The notes: generated by a model not told the origin, from the letters alone. Shown: positions 26,206 to 34,549, numbered from the stretch's first letter. The stretch: DNA of 64,000 bases from Microtetraspora glauca (GCA_001570385.1 BBYL01000033.1:1-64000), one strand, 5' to 3'. A program made the numbers and translations.

Positions 26206-27372
26206 GTGGCGGATCTGCAGCGCATCGTGGACGAGCTCGCCCTGCGCCTCGGCCGGCCGCTGCTGCTCGAGGACGGCCACCAGCGCGTGATCGCCTACAG
26301 CGTGCAGGACGGGCCGATGGACGACGTCCGCCGCGACTCGATCCTGCGCCGCCACACCACCCCGGAGGTGCGCGCTTTCCTGCGGGCGGCAGGCATCCAC
26401 GAGGCGACCGGCCCACTGCGCACACCCGGCGCCGCCGAGCTGGGGCTGCTGCCGCGGATCTGCGTCCCCGTACGGCACGACGGCCGGCCGCTGGGCTTCC
26501 TCTGGTTCGTCGACGTCGGCCCCGCCATGACGGAGGCGGAGATCGCCGTCACCACGGCGGCCGTGCCCGCGCTGGCCCTCGCCCTCTTCCACGAGAGCCT
26601 GGCCTCCGGTCTGGCCTCGCGCCGGGAACTCGAAGCCGTCACGGGCCTGCTGCGCGGGGAGGCCGAGGCCGCCCGGACCCTCGTCGAGGCGGGCGCCTTC
26701 CCTCCCGCCGCCCCGGTCACGGTGGCGGTCGCCAGGCCCCTGTCCGCCGAAGCCGACGAGGCGCTGCGGCTGACGCTGGAGCGCGGGCTGCTTGCCGTAC
26801 GGCGGCGCCTGTCCGGGCATCATCCCCTGCACCTGGTGCGCTACGACCACGGTGTCCTGCTCACCGCGGGCACCACCGCCTTCCCCGAGGAGATGCGCGC
26901 GGCTCTGGGGGCGCCGATCCTGATCGGGATCGGCGGGCCGCGCCCCTCGCTCTCGCGTGCGTCCGAGTCGTACGAGGAGGCGTTGCACGCCGCCGAGGTC
27001 GCGGCGAAGGTGCCGGAACTCGGGCGCTCGGCGGAATGGACCCGGCTCGGTGTCTACCGCATGCTCACCGGGATTCCCGGTGGCAACCTTCACCCGGGCC
27101 TGGAGAAGCTGCTGGACGACGCCCAGCACCGGCCGCTGCTGGAGACGCTGGAGATCTACCTCGATCTCGCCGGCAACGCGCAGGCCACCTCGCGCCGCCT
27201 GCGCCTGCACCGTACGTCGCTCTACTACCGGCTCCAGCGGGTCGAGGAGCTGGCGGAGACCGATTTGAGGGACGGCGTGGAGCGGCTGAGCCTGCATCTC
27301 AGCCTCAAGCTGGCCCGGCTGTCCGGCCGCTACCACCCCTCGTCCGTGCTCTCACCGGAAGGGACCGGGTGA
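26206..27372 (+). CDS. PucR/CdaR-family transcriptional regulator
   Basis: A 388-residue regulator with a C-terminal HTH_30 domain (RRLRLHRTSLYYRLQRVEEL, near 330-350) followed by the typical DLRDGVERLSLHLSLKLARL tail. The N-terminal half (ADLQRIVDELALRLGRPLL) is a GAF-like sensor of the type preceding PucR C-terminal domains. Family members respond to small metabolites. The start at GTG 26206 is preferred because GGAGG stands five nt upstream and the family consensus begins there; an in-frame ATG at 26179 lacks a ribosome-binding site. It is divergent from the M6 protease across 105 bp, making that gene a plausible target. Confidence 0.85.
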   Translation: MADLQRIVDELALRLGRPLLLEDGHQRVIAYSVQDGPMDDVRRDSILRRHTTPEVRAFLRAAGIHEATGPLRTPGAAELGLLPRICVPVRHDGRPLGFLWFVDVGPAMTEAEIAVTTAAVPALALALFHESLASGLASRRELEAVTGLLRGEAEAARTLVEAGAFPPAAPVTVAVARPLSAEADEALRLTLERGLLAVRRRLSGHHPLHLVRYDHGVLLTAGTTAFPEEMRAALGAPILIGIGGPRPSLSRASESYEEALHAAEVAAKVPELGRSAEWTRLGVYRMLTGIPGGNLHPGLEKLLDDAQHRPLLETLEIYLDLAGNAQATSRRLRLHRTSLYYRLQRVEELAETDLRDGVERLSLHLSLKLARLSGRYHPSSVLSPEGTG

Positions 27373-27446
27373 TCCGGCCGGCGGCAGCGCCCTCCACGCG
27401 CGAGAACCCGATCCGGGCCCGCGGCCCGAAACCGTCGCCCATGAAT

Positions 27447-27484
27447 GAAGGCCCTCCCGGCACCCGATGTCCGGAAGGGCCTTC
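27447..27484. terminator. Hairpin terminator, near-duplicate of the one at 23932
   Basis: GAAGGCCCT-C-CCGG pairs with CCGG-AAGGGCCTTC around a 10-nt loop, between the convergent PucR-type gene and the collagen-like gene. The stem sequence is the same as at 23932-23968 with one change in the arm and a different loop. Confidence 0.75.
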
Positions 27485-27594
27485 ACTCGTTTCTTCGCTG
27501 TGGCGGCGGGCCGCCACCCGCTCACGTCCGCGGGCATGAGCGGCGGCGGGCCTCGTGGTGTCCGCCGCGCTCACTCGCTCCGACGCGGCTCAGG

Positions 27595-28416
27595 CTAGAC
27601 GCAGATGGCGTACGCGGTGCCCTCGGCGTTCTTACCGGAGACCTTCCAGCCGGTCGGCGTGGAACCGCTGGTCGCCGGAGACGGAGCGCTCTCGTAGATC
27701 TGCCCGGAGGCGCTGCCGCTGTCGAGGGTGAAGCCACCGCCCGTGGCCTTGCCGCTGCCGCAGGAGACGAAGACCGACGAGGAGCCGCCATGCCCGAAGT
27801 CGAACGCCTTCGTCACGACCTTGGGCGTGACCGATCCGCCGGTACCGGGGTCACCCTTCGGACCCTGCGGCCCGGCCGGACCGGTGTCACCCTTCGGGCC
27901 CGTGGCGCCGGTCGCGCCCTTCTCGCCCTGCAGACCTCGCGGACCCTGGGCGCCGGTGTCGCCCTTCGGACCCGCGGCGCCGGCCTTGCCGTCGTCGCCC
28001 TTCGGACCCTGCGGACCCGTGGCGCCGGTCTTGCCGTCGTCGCCCTTCGGACCCTGGGCGCCGGTGTCACCCTTCGGACCCTGCGGCCCGGCCGGACCGG
28101 TGTCGCCCTTGTCGCCCTTCGGCCCCTGGAGGCCGCGCGGACCCTGCGGGCCGGTCGCTCCGGTGCCGCCGACGCCGACCGGACCCTCCGGACCCGTCTG
28201 GTTCCACCAGGTCTTGTACTCGGTCGGCTTGCAGGTGGTCGTCGCGTTGACGATCCGCACGTAACCCGTCTTCTTGTTCACACAGCCGTAGATGACCTTG
28301 GAGGCCGAGGACGCGGAGGAGGCGCTGGCCATGCCGCCCACCACGAACAACGATCCGGCGAGTGCGCCGACCGTCAGAACACCGATCGTGCGTCCACCCG
28401 GCAACTTGATAGCCAC
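27595..28416 (-). CDS. Secreted collagen-like (Gly-X-Y repeat) protein
   Basis: A 273-residue protein. An N-terminal hydrophobic signal/anchor (GVLTVGALAGSLFVVGGMASA) is followed by a short Cys-containing domain (VIYGCVNKKTGYVRIVNATT, KPTEYKTWWNQTG). Then about 37 uninterrupted Gly-X-Y triplets span residues 83-193, rich in GPK, GDT, GPQ and GAT. A C-terminal globular domain has paired Cys (VSCGSGKATGGGF and AYAICV). Triple-helix assembly at the cell surface is the likely form; function is unknown (adhesion, spore or hyphal coat are possibilities). The start is GTG at 28416 preceded by AAGGGATGCC. A frame extending to 28506 has no signal-like N-terminus and is rejected. Confidence 0.85.
   Translation of the reverse strand: MAIKLPGGRTIGVLTVGALAGSLFVVGGMASASSASSASKVIYGCVNKKTGYVRIVNATTTCKPTEYKTWWNQTGPEGPVGVGGTGATGPQGPRGLQGPKGDKGDTGPAGPQGPKGDTGAQGPKGDDGKTGATGPQGPKGDDGKAGAAGPKGDTGAQGPRGLQGEKGATGATGPKGDTGPAGPQGPKGDPGTGGSVTPKVVTKAFDFGHGGSSSVFVSCGSGKATGGGFTLDSGSASGQIYESAPSPATSGSTPTGWKVSGKNAEGTAYAICV
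27838..28170 (-). repeat. Gly-X-Y coding repeat tract
   Basis: This is a tract of imperfect 9-bp codon triplets with larger duplicated blocks, for example the repeated GDDGKTGATGPQGPKG / GDDGKAGAAGPKGDTG units of the collagen-like gene. Such tracts are prone to length variation by slippage or recombination. Confidence 0.8.
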
Positions 28417-28590
28417 GGAGGCATCCCTTCTGAAAGCAAGAGTGAGTGCTCGAAAACTCTTGGTGCTGAAGGGACGTTTCGACCGTTCCACAGGATGACC
28501 GGCCAAACATCACAAGTTTATTTCAGTCTCTGCCGTACCGATGGATCCCGCGTCCGGGTCCCGCCATACGGGATCGCCCTGTCATCACAC

Positions 28591-28601
28591 GTACGCCGTA
28601 C
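28591..28601 (+). promoter_or_regulatory. TetR operator-like site at the start of the first MFS gene
   Basis: GTACGCCGTAC, a near-perfect dyad, ends exactly at the base before the ATG at 28602. The same 11-mer occurs at 30806-30816 and with one change at 30819-30829 in front of the second MFS gene, next to the tetR gene. This suggests one repressor controls both exporters. Confidence 0.5.
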
Positions 28602-30077
28602 ATGAGAATCGCGGGCATGGTGAGCGTCCCGCTAGAGCCCGATATGCCGGATTACGCCCCTGCTCTTCGGTACGCCTGGCGCGTCTGCTCCGTCACCTCC
28701 CTCGGGATGCTGCTCATCGGCATGAGCGGCAGCACCCTGAACGTGGCCCTGCCCGCGGTCGTACGGCACTTCGACGCCGGTCCGCTGGCGTCGAACTGGA
28801 TCCTGCTGGCGTACATGCTGACCAACACCGCGACGCTGGTGTTCTTCGGCCGGGTTTCCGACCTGCTCGGCAAGCGAGAGGTCTACCTCGTGGGGTTCGC
28901 CCTGTTCACGGCCGGCTCGCTGCTGTCCGGTCTCGCGCCCGACGTGGGTCTGCTGATCGCGTTGCGCGCGGTGCAGGGCCTCGGAGCGGCGATGATCATC
29001 GCCAACGGGACCCTCATCCTGACCGACGCCTTCCCTCCGGACCGGCTGAGTCAGGGCATGGGCTTCTACTTCGGCGTCCTTTCGGTGGCCCAGCTCGCGG
29101 GGCCGACACTCGGCGGGCTCATCGCCGACACCCTCGGCTGGCGATGGATCTTCTGGATCAACGTGCCGGCCGGGCTGTTCGCCCTGCTCTGGGGGATGTT
29201 CACCCTGCGCAGGCTGCCCGTGTCCGGCCCCCGCCAGTCGCTCGACGGCGCGGGCAACCTGATCGTGTTCGCCGCGCTGTCGGCGACGCTGTTCGCGGTC
29301 AGCGAGGGCAGCCTGATAGCCGGGCTGATCGCGCTGGCACTGGTGCCGGTGCTCGTGGCGGCCGAGCGCCGGGCCGTCAACCCGGTGTTGAACTTCCGCC
29401 TGCTCAGCGAGCGGGTGCTCCTCATGGCCAACCTCGCGACACTCTGCAACGCCGTGGCGCGGGCGTCGCTCATCCTGCTCGCCGGACTGTATTTCCAGAC
29501 CGCGCGGGGAGCCGACGCGCTGGCCGCCGGTCTCGGCGTGCTCCCCGTGGCGCTCGGGATGGGCCTCGGCTCGCCGGTGTCGGGCACGCTCGGCCGCCGG
29601 GTCGGCCCGTACGCCCTGGCCCTCGGCGGCAGCGTGCTCTGCGTCGCCGGGCTGCTGATCCTGCTCCTCGGGTCCGGCCCCGCCACGCCGTACTGGATCC
29701 TGGCGGCGGGGCTGTTCATGACCGGCTGCGGCAGCGGAACGTTCCTCACCGGCAACACCACCCAGGTCATGAGCGGGCTGCCGGCGGAGAACATGGGCGT
29801 GGTCAACGCCTTCCGCCTGATGGCCATGAACACGGGGGTCGCGGTCAGCGTCGCGCTCACGCTCGGGATCCTGACCAGCGCAGTCAGCCCGGAGCTCCGC
29901 TCCCAGGTGTACGCGGGGACGCTCTCACGGCTGAGCCCCGTGGCGCTGGACCAGCTCATGACGGGCTTCTGGCGCACCTACGCCGTGCTGTTCGGGCTGG
30001 CGGTGCTCGGCACGGTGTTCTCCGCGCTCGCCCGCGCACCCCGCCGCGGCGGGACAGTCGTGCCGGACGTCTCCTGA
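28602..30077 (+). CDS. MFS transporter, DHA2 (EmrB/QacA-like) drug efflux family
   Basis: A 491-residue integral membrane protein with about 14 hydrophobic helices. The motif-A-like loop GRVSDLLGKREVYLVG and SGSTLNVALPAVVRHF near the N-terminus are typical of drug:H+ antiporter family 2. It probably exports a lipophilic compound using proton-motive force. The start is uncertain: ATG 28602 abuts an operator-like site, and ATGs at 28617 and 28644 are alternatives with no clear ribosome-binding site. It is convergent with the tetR gene, and shared operator-like motifs link it to the TetR protein and to the MFS gene at 30842. Confidence 0.85.
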   Translation: MRIAGMVSVPLEPDMPDYAPALRYAWRVCSVTSLGMLLIGMSGSTLNVALPAVVRHFDAGPLASNWILLAYMLTNTATLVFFGRVSDLLGKREVYLVGFALFTAGSLLSGLAPDVGLLIALRAVQGLGAAMIIANGTLILTDAFPPDRLSQGMGFYFGVLSVAQLAGPTLGGLIADTLGWRWIFWINVPAGLFALLWGMFTLRRLPVSGPRQSLDGAGNLIVFAALSATLFAVSEGSLIAGLIALALVPVLVAAERRAVNPVLNFRLLSERVLLMANLATLCNAVARASLILLAGLYFQTARGADALAAGLGVLPVALGMGLGSPVSGTLGRRVGPYALALGGSVLCVAGLLILLLGSGPATPYWILAAGLFMTGCGSGTFLTGNTTQVMSGLPAENMGVVNAFRLMAMNTGVAVSVALTLGILTSAVSPELRSQVYAGTLSRLSPVALDQLMTGFWRTYAVLFGLAVLGTVFSALARAPRRGGTVVPDVS

Positions 30078-30099
30078 CCCTCCCGCCCGGCCCGATGGC

Positions 30100-30762
30100 C
30101 TAACGCCGCGCGGCGGCCAGCGCCTCGACGCCGCCCAGCAGCAGATCGAGGCCGAACGTGTAGTAACGCTCGACGTCGATCTCCTCCTCGACGGTCTTGG
30201 CGTACTCGACGATTCGCGGGTACCGGTCGGCGGGCATGGACTCCAGGGCCAGCCGCTTCTGCCGCCGCCACTCGGCCGCCTGCTCCTGCGGCACGCTGGG
30301 TGGGCAACCGGGCTCGTGGTCGACGAGCATCATCGCCCCGTGCAGCAGGTACGTGGCGACCAGGTACCCCTCCTGGAGGGTGAACCCCGCCTGGCGGAGC
30401 AGGTCGAGCGCCGTGTCAGTGGCCCGGGAGAAGCTGGCCAGCTCGTCCTTCACGACCATCCCGAGCAGGCCGGGCATGAAGCGGTGCCGCCGCATCACCG
30501 CGACCAGCGCCTCGACCATCGCCCGTACGCGCACGTTCCACGGCGCCGCCGGGTCGAACTCCGGCGTGACCTCCGCGAGCAGGTGGTCGGCCAGGCAGTT
30601 GAGGAGCTGGTCCTTGTTCTTGACGTGCCAGTACAGCGCCATCGGTGTGACGCCGAGCTCCTGGGCCAGGCGCCTGACGGTGACGGCTTCGAGCCCCTCG
30701 GCGTCGGCGAGCAGGACGGCCCGCTCGACGAGGGTCTCCCTGGACAGCTTCTCGGATCCCAC
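30100..30762 (-). CDS. TetR family transcriptional regulator (efflux repressor)
   Basis: A 220-residue TetR protein. The N-terminal HTH runs through LSRETLVERAVLLADAEGL to VTPMALYWHVKNKDQLLNCL, close to the tetracycline-repressor subgroup, and the C-terminus is a helical ligand-binding domain with TetR_C features. The start is GTG at 30762. TTGCAT, 18 nt, TATAGT (30774-30769) ends six nt before it and no Shine-Dalgarno exists, so the transcript is probably leaderless. The operator-like ATACGACGTAC (30772-30782) overlaps that -10, suggesting autorepression. It is divergent from the MFS gene at 30842 and convergent with the MFS gene at 28602. Confidence 0.88.
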   Translation of the reverse strand: MGSEKLSRETLVERAVLLADAEGLEAVTVRRLAQELGVTPMALYWHVKNKDQLLNCLADHLLAEVTPEFDPAAPWNVRVRAMVEALVAVMRRHRFMPGLLGMVVKDELASFSRATDTALDLLRQAGFTLQEGYLVATYLLHGAMMLVDHEPGCPPSVPQEQAAEWRRQKRLALESMPADRYPRIVEYAKTVEEEIDVERYYTFGLDLLLGGVEALAAARR

Positions 30763-30768
30763 TTGACA

Positions 30769-30829
30769 ACTATACGACGTACAAGTTCTCCTATGCAATG
30801 TACATGTACGCCGTACAGGTACGCCGTAT
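30769..30829. promoter_or_regulatory. Divergent tetR/MFS promoter region with three operator-like motifs
   Basis: Three related 11-mers occur here: ATACGACGTAC (30772-30782), GTACGCCGTAC (30806-30816) and GTACGCCGTAT (30819-30829), the last two 13 bp apart. The first overlaps the tetR -10 TATAGT, and the last lies just before the GGAG ribosome-binding site of the MFS gene. The consensus is GTACGSCGTAC. This geometry fits repression of both directions by the TetR protein. Confidence 0.55.
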
Positions 30830-30841
30830 AGGAGAGACAGC

Positions 30842-32284
30842 ATGCAGAGAAGATGGTGGGCATTGGTCACGGTCGCGCTCGCGACCTTCATGACCTACCT
30901 CGACAACAACGTGGTGAACGTGGCGCTACCGACGATCCAGCGCGACCTGGGGCTCACGATCTCCGGACTGGAATGGATCGTCAGCGCGTACATTCTGGTG
31001 TTCGCGGGGCTGCTGCTGGTCGGAGGCCGGCTCGCCGACGTCCTGGGCATGCGGACCACCTTCTTCGCCGGTCTCGGCGTGTTCACCGTGGCGTCCGTGA
31101 CGGCCGGTCTGGCGGGCAGCCAGGAAACGCTGATCGCGGCCCGGGCGTTCCAGGGGGTGGGCGCGGCCATGCTCGCCCCGACCGCGCTCGCCATCCTCCG
31201 TGCGATCTTCCCCGATCCGCGCGAGCGCGCCACGGCCGTCGGCATCTGGAGCGCGGTGGGCGCCCTCGCGCTGGCCGTCGGCCCGCTCACCGGCGGCCTG
31301 CTCAGCGAGAACGCCCAGTGGGGCTGGATCTTCCTGATCAACGCGCCGATCGGCGCCCTGACCGCGATCCTCGGCTTCCTGACGATCCGCGTGCCGCGGG
31401 CGGAGCGTCGCCGTACCGGCCTGGACCTGCCCGGCCTCGTGTCCTCGGCGGTCGCCCTCTTCGCGCTGACCTACGCGCTCATCGAGGGCGAGTCGCGCGG
31501 ATGGGGTTCGGCGCCGATTCTCGGGGCGTTCGGCCTCGCGGCGGCCGGTGCGGTCGCCTTCGTGGTCGCGGAGTCCCGTACCGGCCAGCCCATGATCGAC
31601 CTTTCGCTGTTCCGCGTACGTGTCTTCGTCGGAGGCATGCTGTCCCAGGGACTGTGGTCGTTCGGGGTGTTCGGCATCTACTTCTTCACCGCGCTCTACC
31701 TGCAGAGCGCCCTCGGGTTCAGCCCCATCGAGGCGGGCGCGGCGTTCGTGCCGATGGCCCTGCTCACGGCGGCCGTCGCGGCCACCTCGCCCCGGATCGC
31801 CGCGCGGTTCGGCACCGCGCCCACCGTGGCCACCGGGCTCGGCGTGATGGCCGTCGCGATCGCTTGGTTGTCCAGCGCGGGCGAGAACAGCGGCTACCTC
31901 GACCTGCTGCCCTGGTTCCTGCTGTACGGCGCAGGCGCGGGGCTGCTCGTGCCGCTGACCAACGTCGTCCTGAACGTCATGCCCGCCGACCGGGCCGGAG
32001 TGGCCTCAGGCGTGCTGAACGTCTCCCGCGAGGTGTTCGGGCTGCTCGGCATCACGATCCTCGGGGCGATCATGAGCAACCGGCAGAGCTCCCTGACCGG
32101 GGCGCCCATGCACACCTTCCTGGAGGCGTACCGTTTCACCCTGCTCATCGCCGCGGCGATCATCCTGGTCGGCGTGCCGGTCAGCCTCTACTCCCTGCGC
32201 ACCCGCCGTACCGCGTCGGCGTCGGCGTCGGCGTCGGCGGCGGCGGCGGCGGTCGAGGCTCCCGTCGGCGAGCCCGTCGGCTGA
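30842..32284 (+). CDS. MFS transporter, DHA2 (EmrB/QacA-like) drug efflux family
   Basis: A 480-residue protein with about 14 transmembrane helices. It opens WWALVTVALATFMTYLDNNV with VNVALPTIQRDLGL, the DHA2 motif D1 region, and has a motif-A loop GGRLADVLGMRTTF. The hydrophilic tail carries a low-complexity Ala/Ser run (SASASASAAAAAVE) coded by GTCGGC repeats. It is probably a proton-driven multidrug exporter. GGAGAGACAGC precedes the ATG. It is divergent from tetR with operator-like sites between, so induction by the TetR ligand is likely. The two MFS genes of this cassette are only distantly alike. Confidence 0.88.
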   Translation: MQRRWWALVTVALATFMTYLDNNVVNVALPTIQRDLGLTISGLEWIVSAYILVFAGLLLVGGRLADVLGMRTTFFAGLGVFTVASVTAGLAGSQETLIAARAFQGVGAAMLAPTALAILRAIFPDPRERATAVGIWSAVGALALAVGPLTGGLLSENAQWGWIFLINAPIGALTAILGFLTIRVPRAERRRTGLDLPGLVSSAVALFALTYALIEGESRGWGSAPILGAFGLAAAGAVAFVVAESRTGQPMIDLSLFRVRVFVGGMLSQGLWSFGVFGIYFFTALYLQSALGFSPIEAGAAFVPMALLTAAVAATSPRIAARFGTAPTVATGLGVMAVAIAWLSSAGENSGYLDLLPWFLLYGAGAGLLVPLTNVVLNVMPADRAGVASGVLNVSREVFGLLGITILGAIMSNRQSSLTGAPMHTFLEAYRFTLLIAAAIILVGVPVSLYSLRTRRTASASASASAAAAAVEAPVGEPVG

Positions 32285-32308
32285 CCCCGTACGAGCGAGC
32301 CCGGAAGC

Positions 32309-32344
32309 CCGTACGGCCGGCGCCGCGCCGCGCCGGCCGTACGG
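32309..32344. terminator. Perfect long hairpin between convergent MFS and phoX genes
   Basis: CCGTACGGCCGGCGC pairs perfectly with GCGCCGGCCGTACGG around six bases. It has no U-tract. It likely terminates both transcripts and contains two copies of the palindrome CCGTACGG. Confidence 0.65.
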
Positions 32345-32354
32345 AGGACCGCCG

Positions 32355-34436
32355 TCAGGAACCGATCTTCTTGCCCTGCTTGTGCCAGCTCACCACGACG
32401 GACGGACGCGGCTGCGTCCCGTCGGGCCACCTGCTGGACGGGTTGTCCGGAGTCGCGCCGTTGATCTCACCGGGGTGCTGCACGGCGACGAAGACGCTGC
32501 GCTGGTCGGGGCTGATCAGCGGGCCGCAGGTCTCCGCGCCGAACGGAACCGTGAGGAACTGCCGCACGTGGCCGCGGTCCGCCCCGCGCAGCGGCATCGC
32601 GAACAGGCCGTCGTTCGCGGCCAGCGCGTTGCCGTCGGTGGAGATCCAGAGGTTGCCCTCCGCATCGAAGGTGATGTTGTCCGGGCACGAGATCGGCGAG
32701 ACCTGCGTCTTGTCGAACCCGGCGAAGTACGTCCCCGGGTCCTTGGGGTCGCCGCAGACCAGGGGGATCGACCAGGCGAACGTGGTACGCCCCGCGTCGT
32801 CACCCGCCTCCACGATCTCGATGATGTGCCCGTGCTTGTTGCCGATCCGGGGGTTGGCCTCGTCGACGTTGGCCGCCGCGCGGTTGCTGTTGTTGGTCAG
32901 CACGACGTAGACCGCCCCGGTCACCGGGCTGCGCTCGACGTCCTCCGGCCGGTCCATCTTGGTCGCGCCGACCTTGTCGGCCGCGAGCCTCGTGTAGACG
33001 AGCACCTCCTCGGCCGTCATGCCCGGCACGTGCGACTTCGAGCCGGTCACCAGCGGGATCCACGTGCCCGAGCCGTCGAAGGCGCCGTCGGACGGCAGCT
33101 TGCCGGAGCCGTCGATCTCGGCCGCGGGGCTGTCCCCGGTGAACTTCGCGACGTAGAGTGTCCCCTCGTCGAGCAGACTCCGGTTGTGCCGGTCGAAGCC
33201 GTGGATGTACCGCTTCGTGGACACGAACTTGTAGAGGTACTCGAAGCGGCCGTCGTCGCCCATGTAGACGACCAGCCGGCCGTCCTTGGCCAGGGTCGTG
33301 GTCGCGGCCTCGTGCGCGAAACGTCCGAGGGCGGTCCGCTTCACCGGGGTCGAGGTCGGGTCGAACGGGTCGATCTCCACGACCCAGCCGAACCTGTTGA
33401 CCTCGTGCGGGTGCTTGGCCAGGTCGAAGCGCTCCTCGACGCGGTCGAACCGCCGGCTGCCGCTGGGGATCGCGCTGGTGGTGCTCAGCCCGTACCTCGT
33501 CAGGTATGGCTTCTGCTCCTCGGGCACGCCGTTGGCACCGACGAAGTACTGGTTCCAGTTCTCCTCGCAGGTGAGAACGGTGCCCCACGGCGTCGTGCCG
33601 CCCGAGCAGTTGTTGAGCATGCCGTACACGGTCCGGCCGGACGGGTCGGCCGCGGTCTTCAGCAGGTCGCCTCCGGCGGCGGGGCCGCTGATGGTGAAGC
33701 GCGTCTGGGCGGTGATCCGCCGGTTGTAGCGACGGCGGCCCTTGGTGACCAGTTCCCAGCGTCCGGAGGAGCCGTTCTTGCGGATCTCCACGACCGATCC
33801 GCCGTGGGCGGCCAGCGCGATCTTGATCTGCTCGACCGGCGCGGCGCCACCGTCGGTGTAGCCGCGGAACATCAACGCCTCGTTGGTGTACTCGTGGTTC
33901 ACCCACAGCAGGCCCCGGTTCGGGCCGAGCGGGAAGAACGTCACGTAGTCACAGTTGTAACCGAACTGCCTGGCCTGCGCCTCGGCGGTCTGGTTGTCGA
34001 AGTCGAACGCGGGCGCGTCCTCCGTCACCGGGTCTCCCCAGCGCACGACCACGGAGGACTCGTAACCGTCGGCCACGACAAGGGCGTCCTGGGTGTTCGG
34101 GGCGACGGGCGTGAACGCCAGCCCGCCCTTCCCCGGCTTGCCGTGCTTCCCGGAGGCCGCCGCCGAGGCGTCGGGCTCCGCCGCGGCCGGTACGGCCGCC
34201 GCCATGCCGGCCGCGCCCGCCGTGACGACCAGGGCGCCGAGCGCGCCCGCCCTCAGCGCGCCACGGCGCGAGACGGCGGCCGCGGCGAGGTCGCCGAAAT
34301 ATTCGTTGTCGGTGGTGTTCGGCACGCCGTGATCACAGGCGTTGCCACAACGGAAACGGCAGGTCATCGCACTGCGGCCACCCTTGTGCGGGGCGTCGAG
34401 CAGCGGAAGGACCCGGCGCGGCGACGGATTCGCCAC
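32355..34436 (-). CDS. phoX: PhoX family alkaline phosphatase (DUF839), Tat-exported
   Basis: A 693-residue PhoX-type phosphatase. The N-terminus (RRVLPLLDAPHKGGRSAMTC, FRCGNACDHGVPNTTDNEYF) is characteristic of actinobacterial PhoX. The Tat signal SRRGALRAGALGALVVTAG is at 57-75. The catalytic domain contains GMLNNCSGGTTPWGTVLTCEENW and FAHEAATTTLAKDGRLVVYMGDD segments that supply Fe/Ca ligands in known PhoX. It hydrolyses phosphomonoesters outside the cell to release phosphate. The start is GTG at 34436 with GGAGGAGCT directly upstream. A PHO box is found 70 bp upstream, so it should be induced by phosphate limitation through PhoR-PhoP. Confidence 0.92.
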   Translation of the reverse strand: MANPSPRRVLPLLDAPHKGGRSAMTCRFRCGNACDHGVPNTTDNEYFGDLAAAAVSRRGALRAGALGALVVTAGAAGMAAAVPAAAEPDASAAASGKHGKPGKGGLAFTPVAPNTQDALVVADGYESSVVVRWGDPVTEDAPAFDFDNQTAEAQARQFGYNCDYVTFFPLGPNRGLLWVNHEYTNEALMFRGYTDGGAAPVEQIKIALAAHGGSVVEIRKNGSSGRWELVTKGRRRYNRRITAQTRFTISGPAAGGDLLKTAADPSGRTVYGMLNNCSGGTTPWGTVLTCEENWNQYFVGANGVPEEQKPYLTRYGLSTTSAIPSGSRRFDRVEERFDLAKHPHEVNRFGWVVEIDPFDPTSTPVKRTALGRFAHEAATTTLAKDGRLVVYMGDDGRFEYLYKFVSTKRYIHGFDRHNRSLLDEGTLYVAKFTGDSPAAEIDGSGKLPSDGAFDGSGTWIPLVTGSKSHVPGMTAEEVLVYTRLAADKVGATKMDRPEDVERSPVTGAVYVVLTNNSNRAAANVDEANPRIGNKHGHIIEIVEAGDDAGRTTFAWSIPLVCGDPKDPGTYFAGFDKTQVSPISCPDNITFDAEGNLWISTDGNALAANDGLFAMPLRGADRGHVRQFLTVPFGAETCGPLISPDQRSVFVAVQHPGEINGATPDNPSSRWPDGTQPRPSVVVSWHKQGKKIGS

Positions 34437-34505
34437 AGCTCCTCCATGGGGGTTTCGAGCGGTAGTCGAGCACTCGGGATGGCTCTCCGTCGGAAGGTAC
34501 GGCTG

Positions 34506-34549
34506 CCGCTCGAACCCGAGGTGAACCCCAGTTACCCAGCTGATGAACC
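34506..34549 (-). promoter_or_regulatory. PHO box (four 11-bp PhoP-binding direct repeats)
   Basis: On the minus strand the region reads as four contiguous 11-mers: GGTTCATCAGC, TGGGTAACTGG, GGTTCACCTCG, GGTTCGAGCGG. Three share GGTTC, and the first and third fit the Streptomyces direct-repeat unit (GTTCAYY). Exact 11-bp spacing upstream of phoX makes this a confident PhoP site. The rest of the 326-bp gap holds the phoX leader and, further right, a tandem repeat. Confidence 0.8.

Noticed and set aside
27838..28170. Possible CRISPR-like array
   Set aside because: Regular repeats are short Gly-X-Y codon triplets in frame with a secreted protein; there are no uniform spacers and no cas genes.
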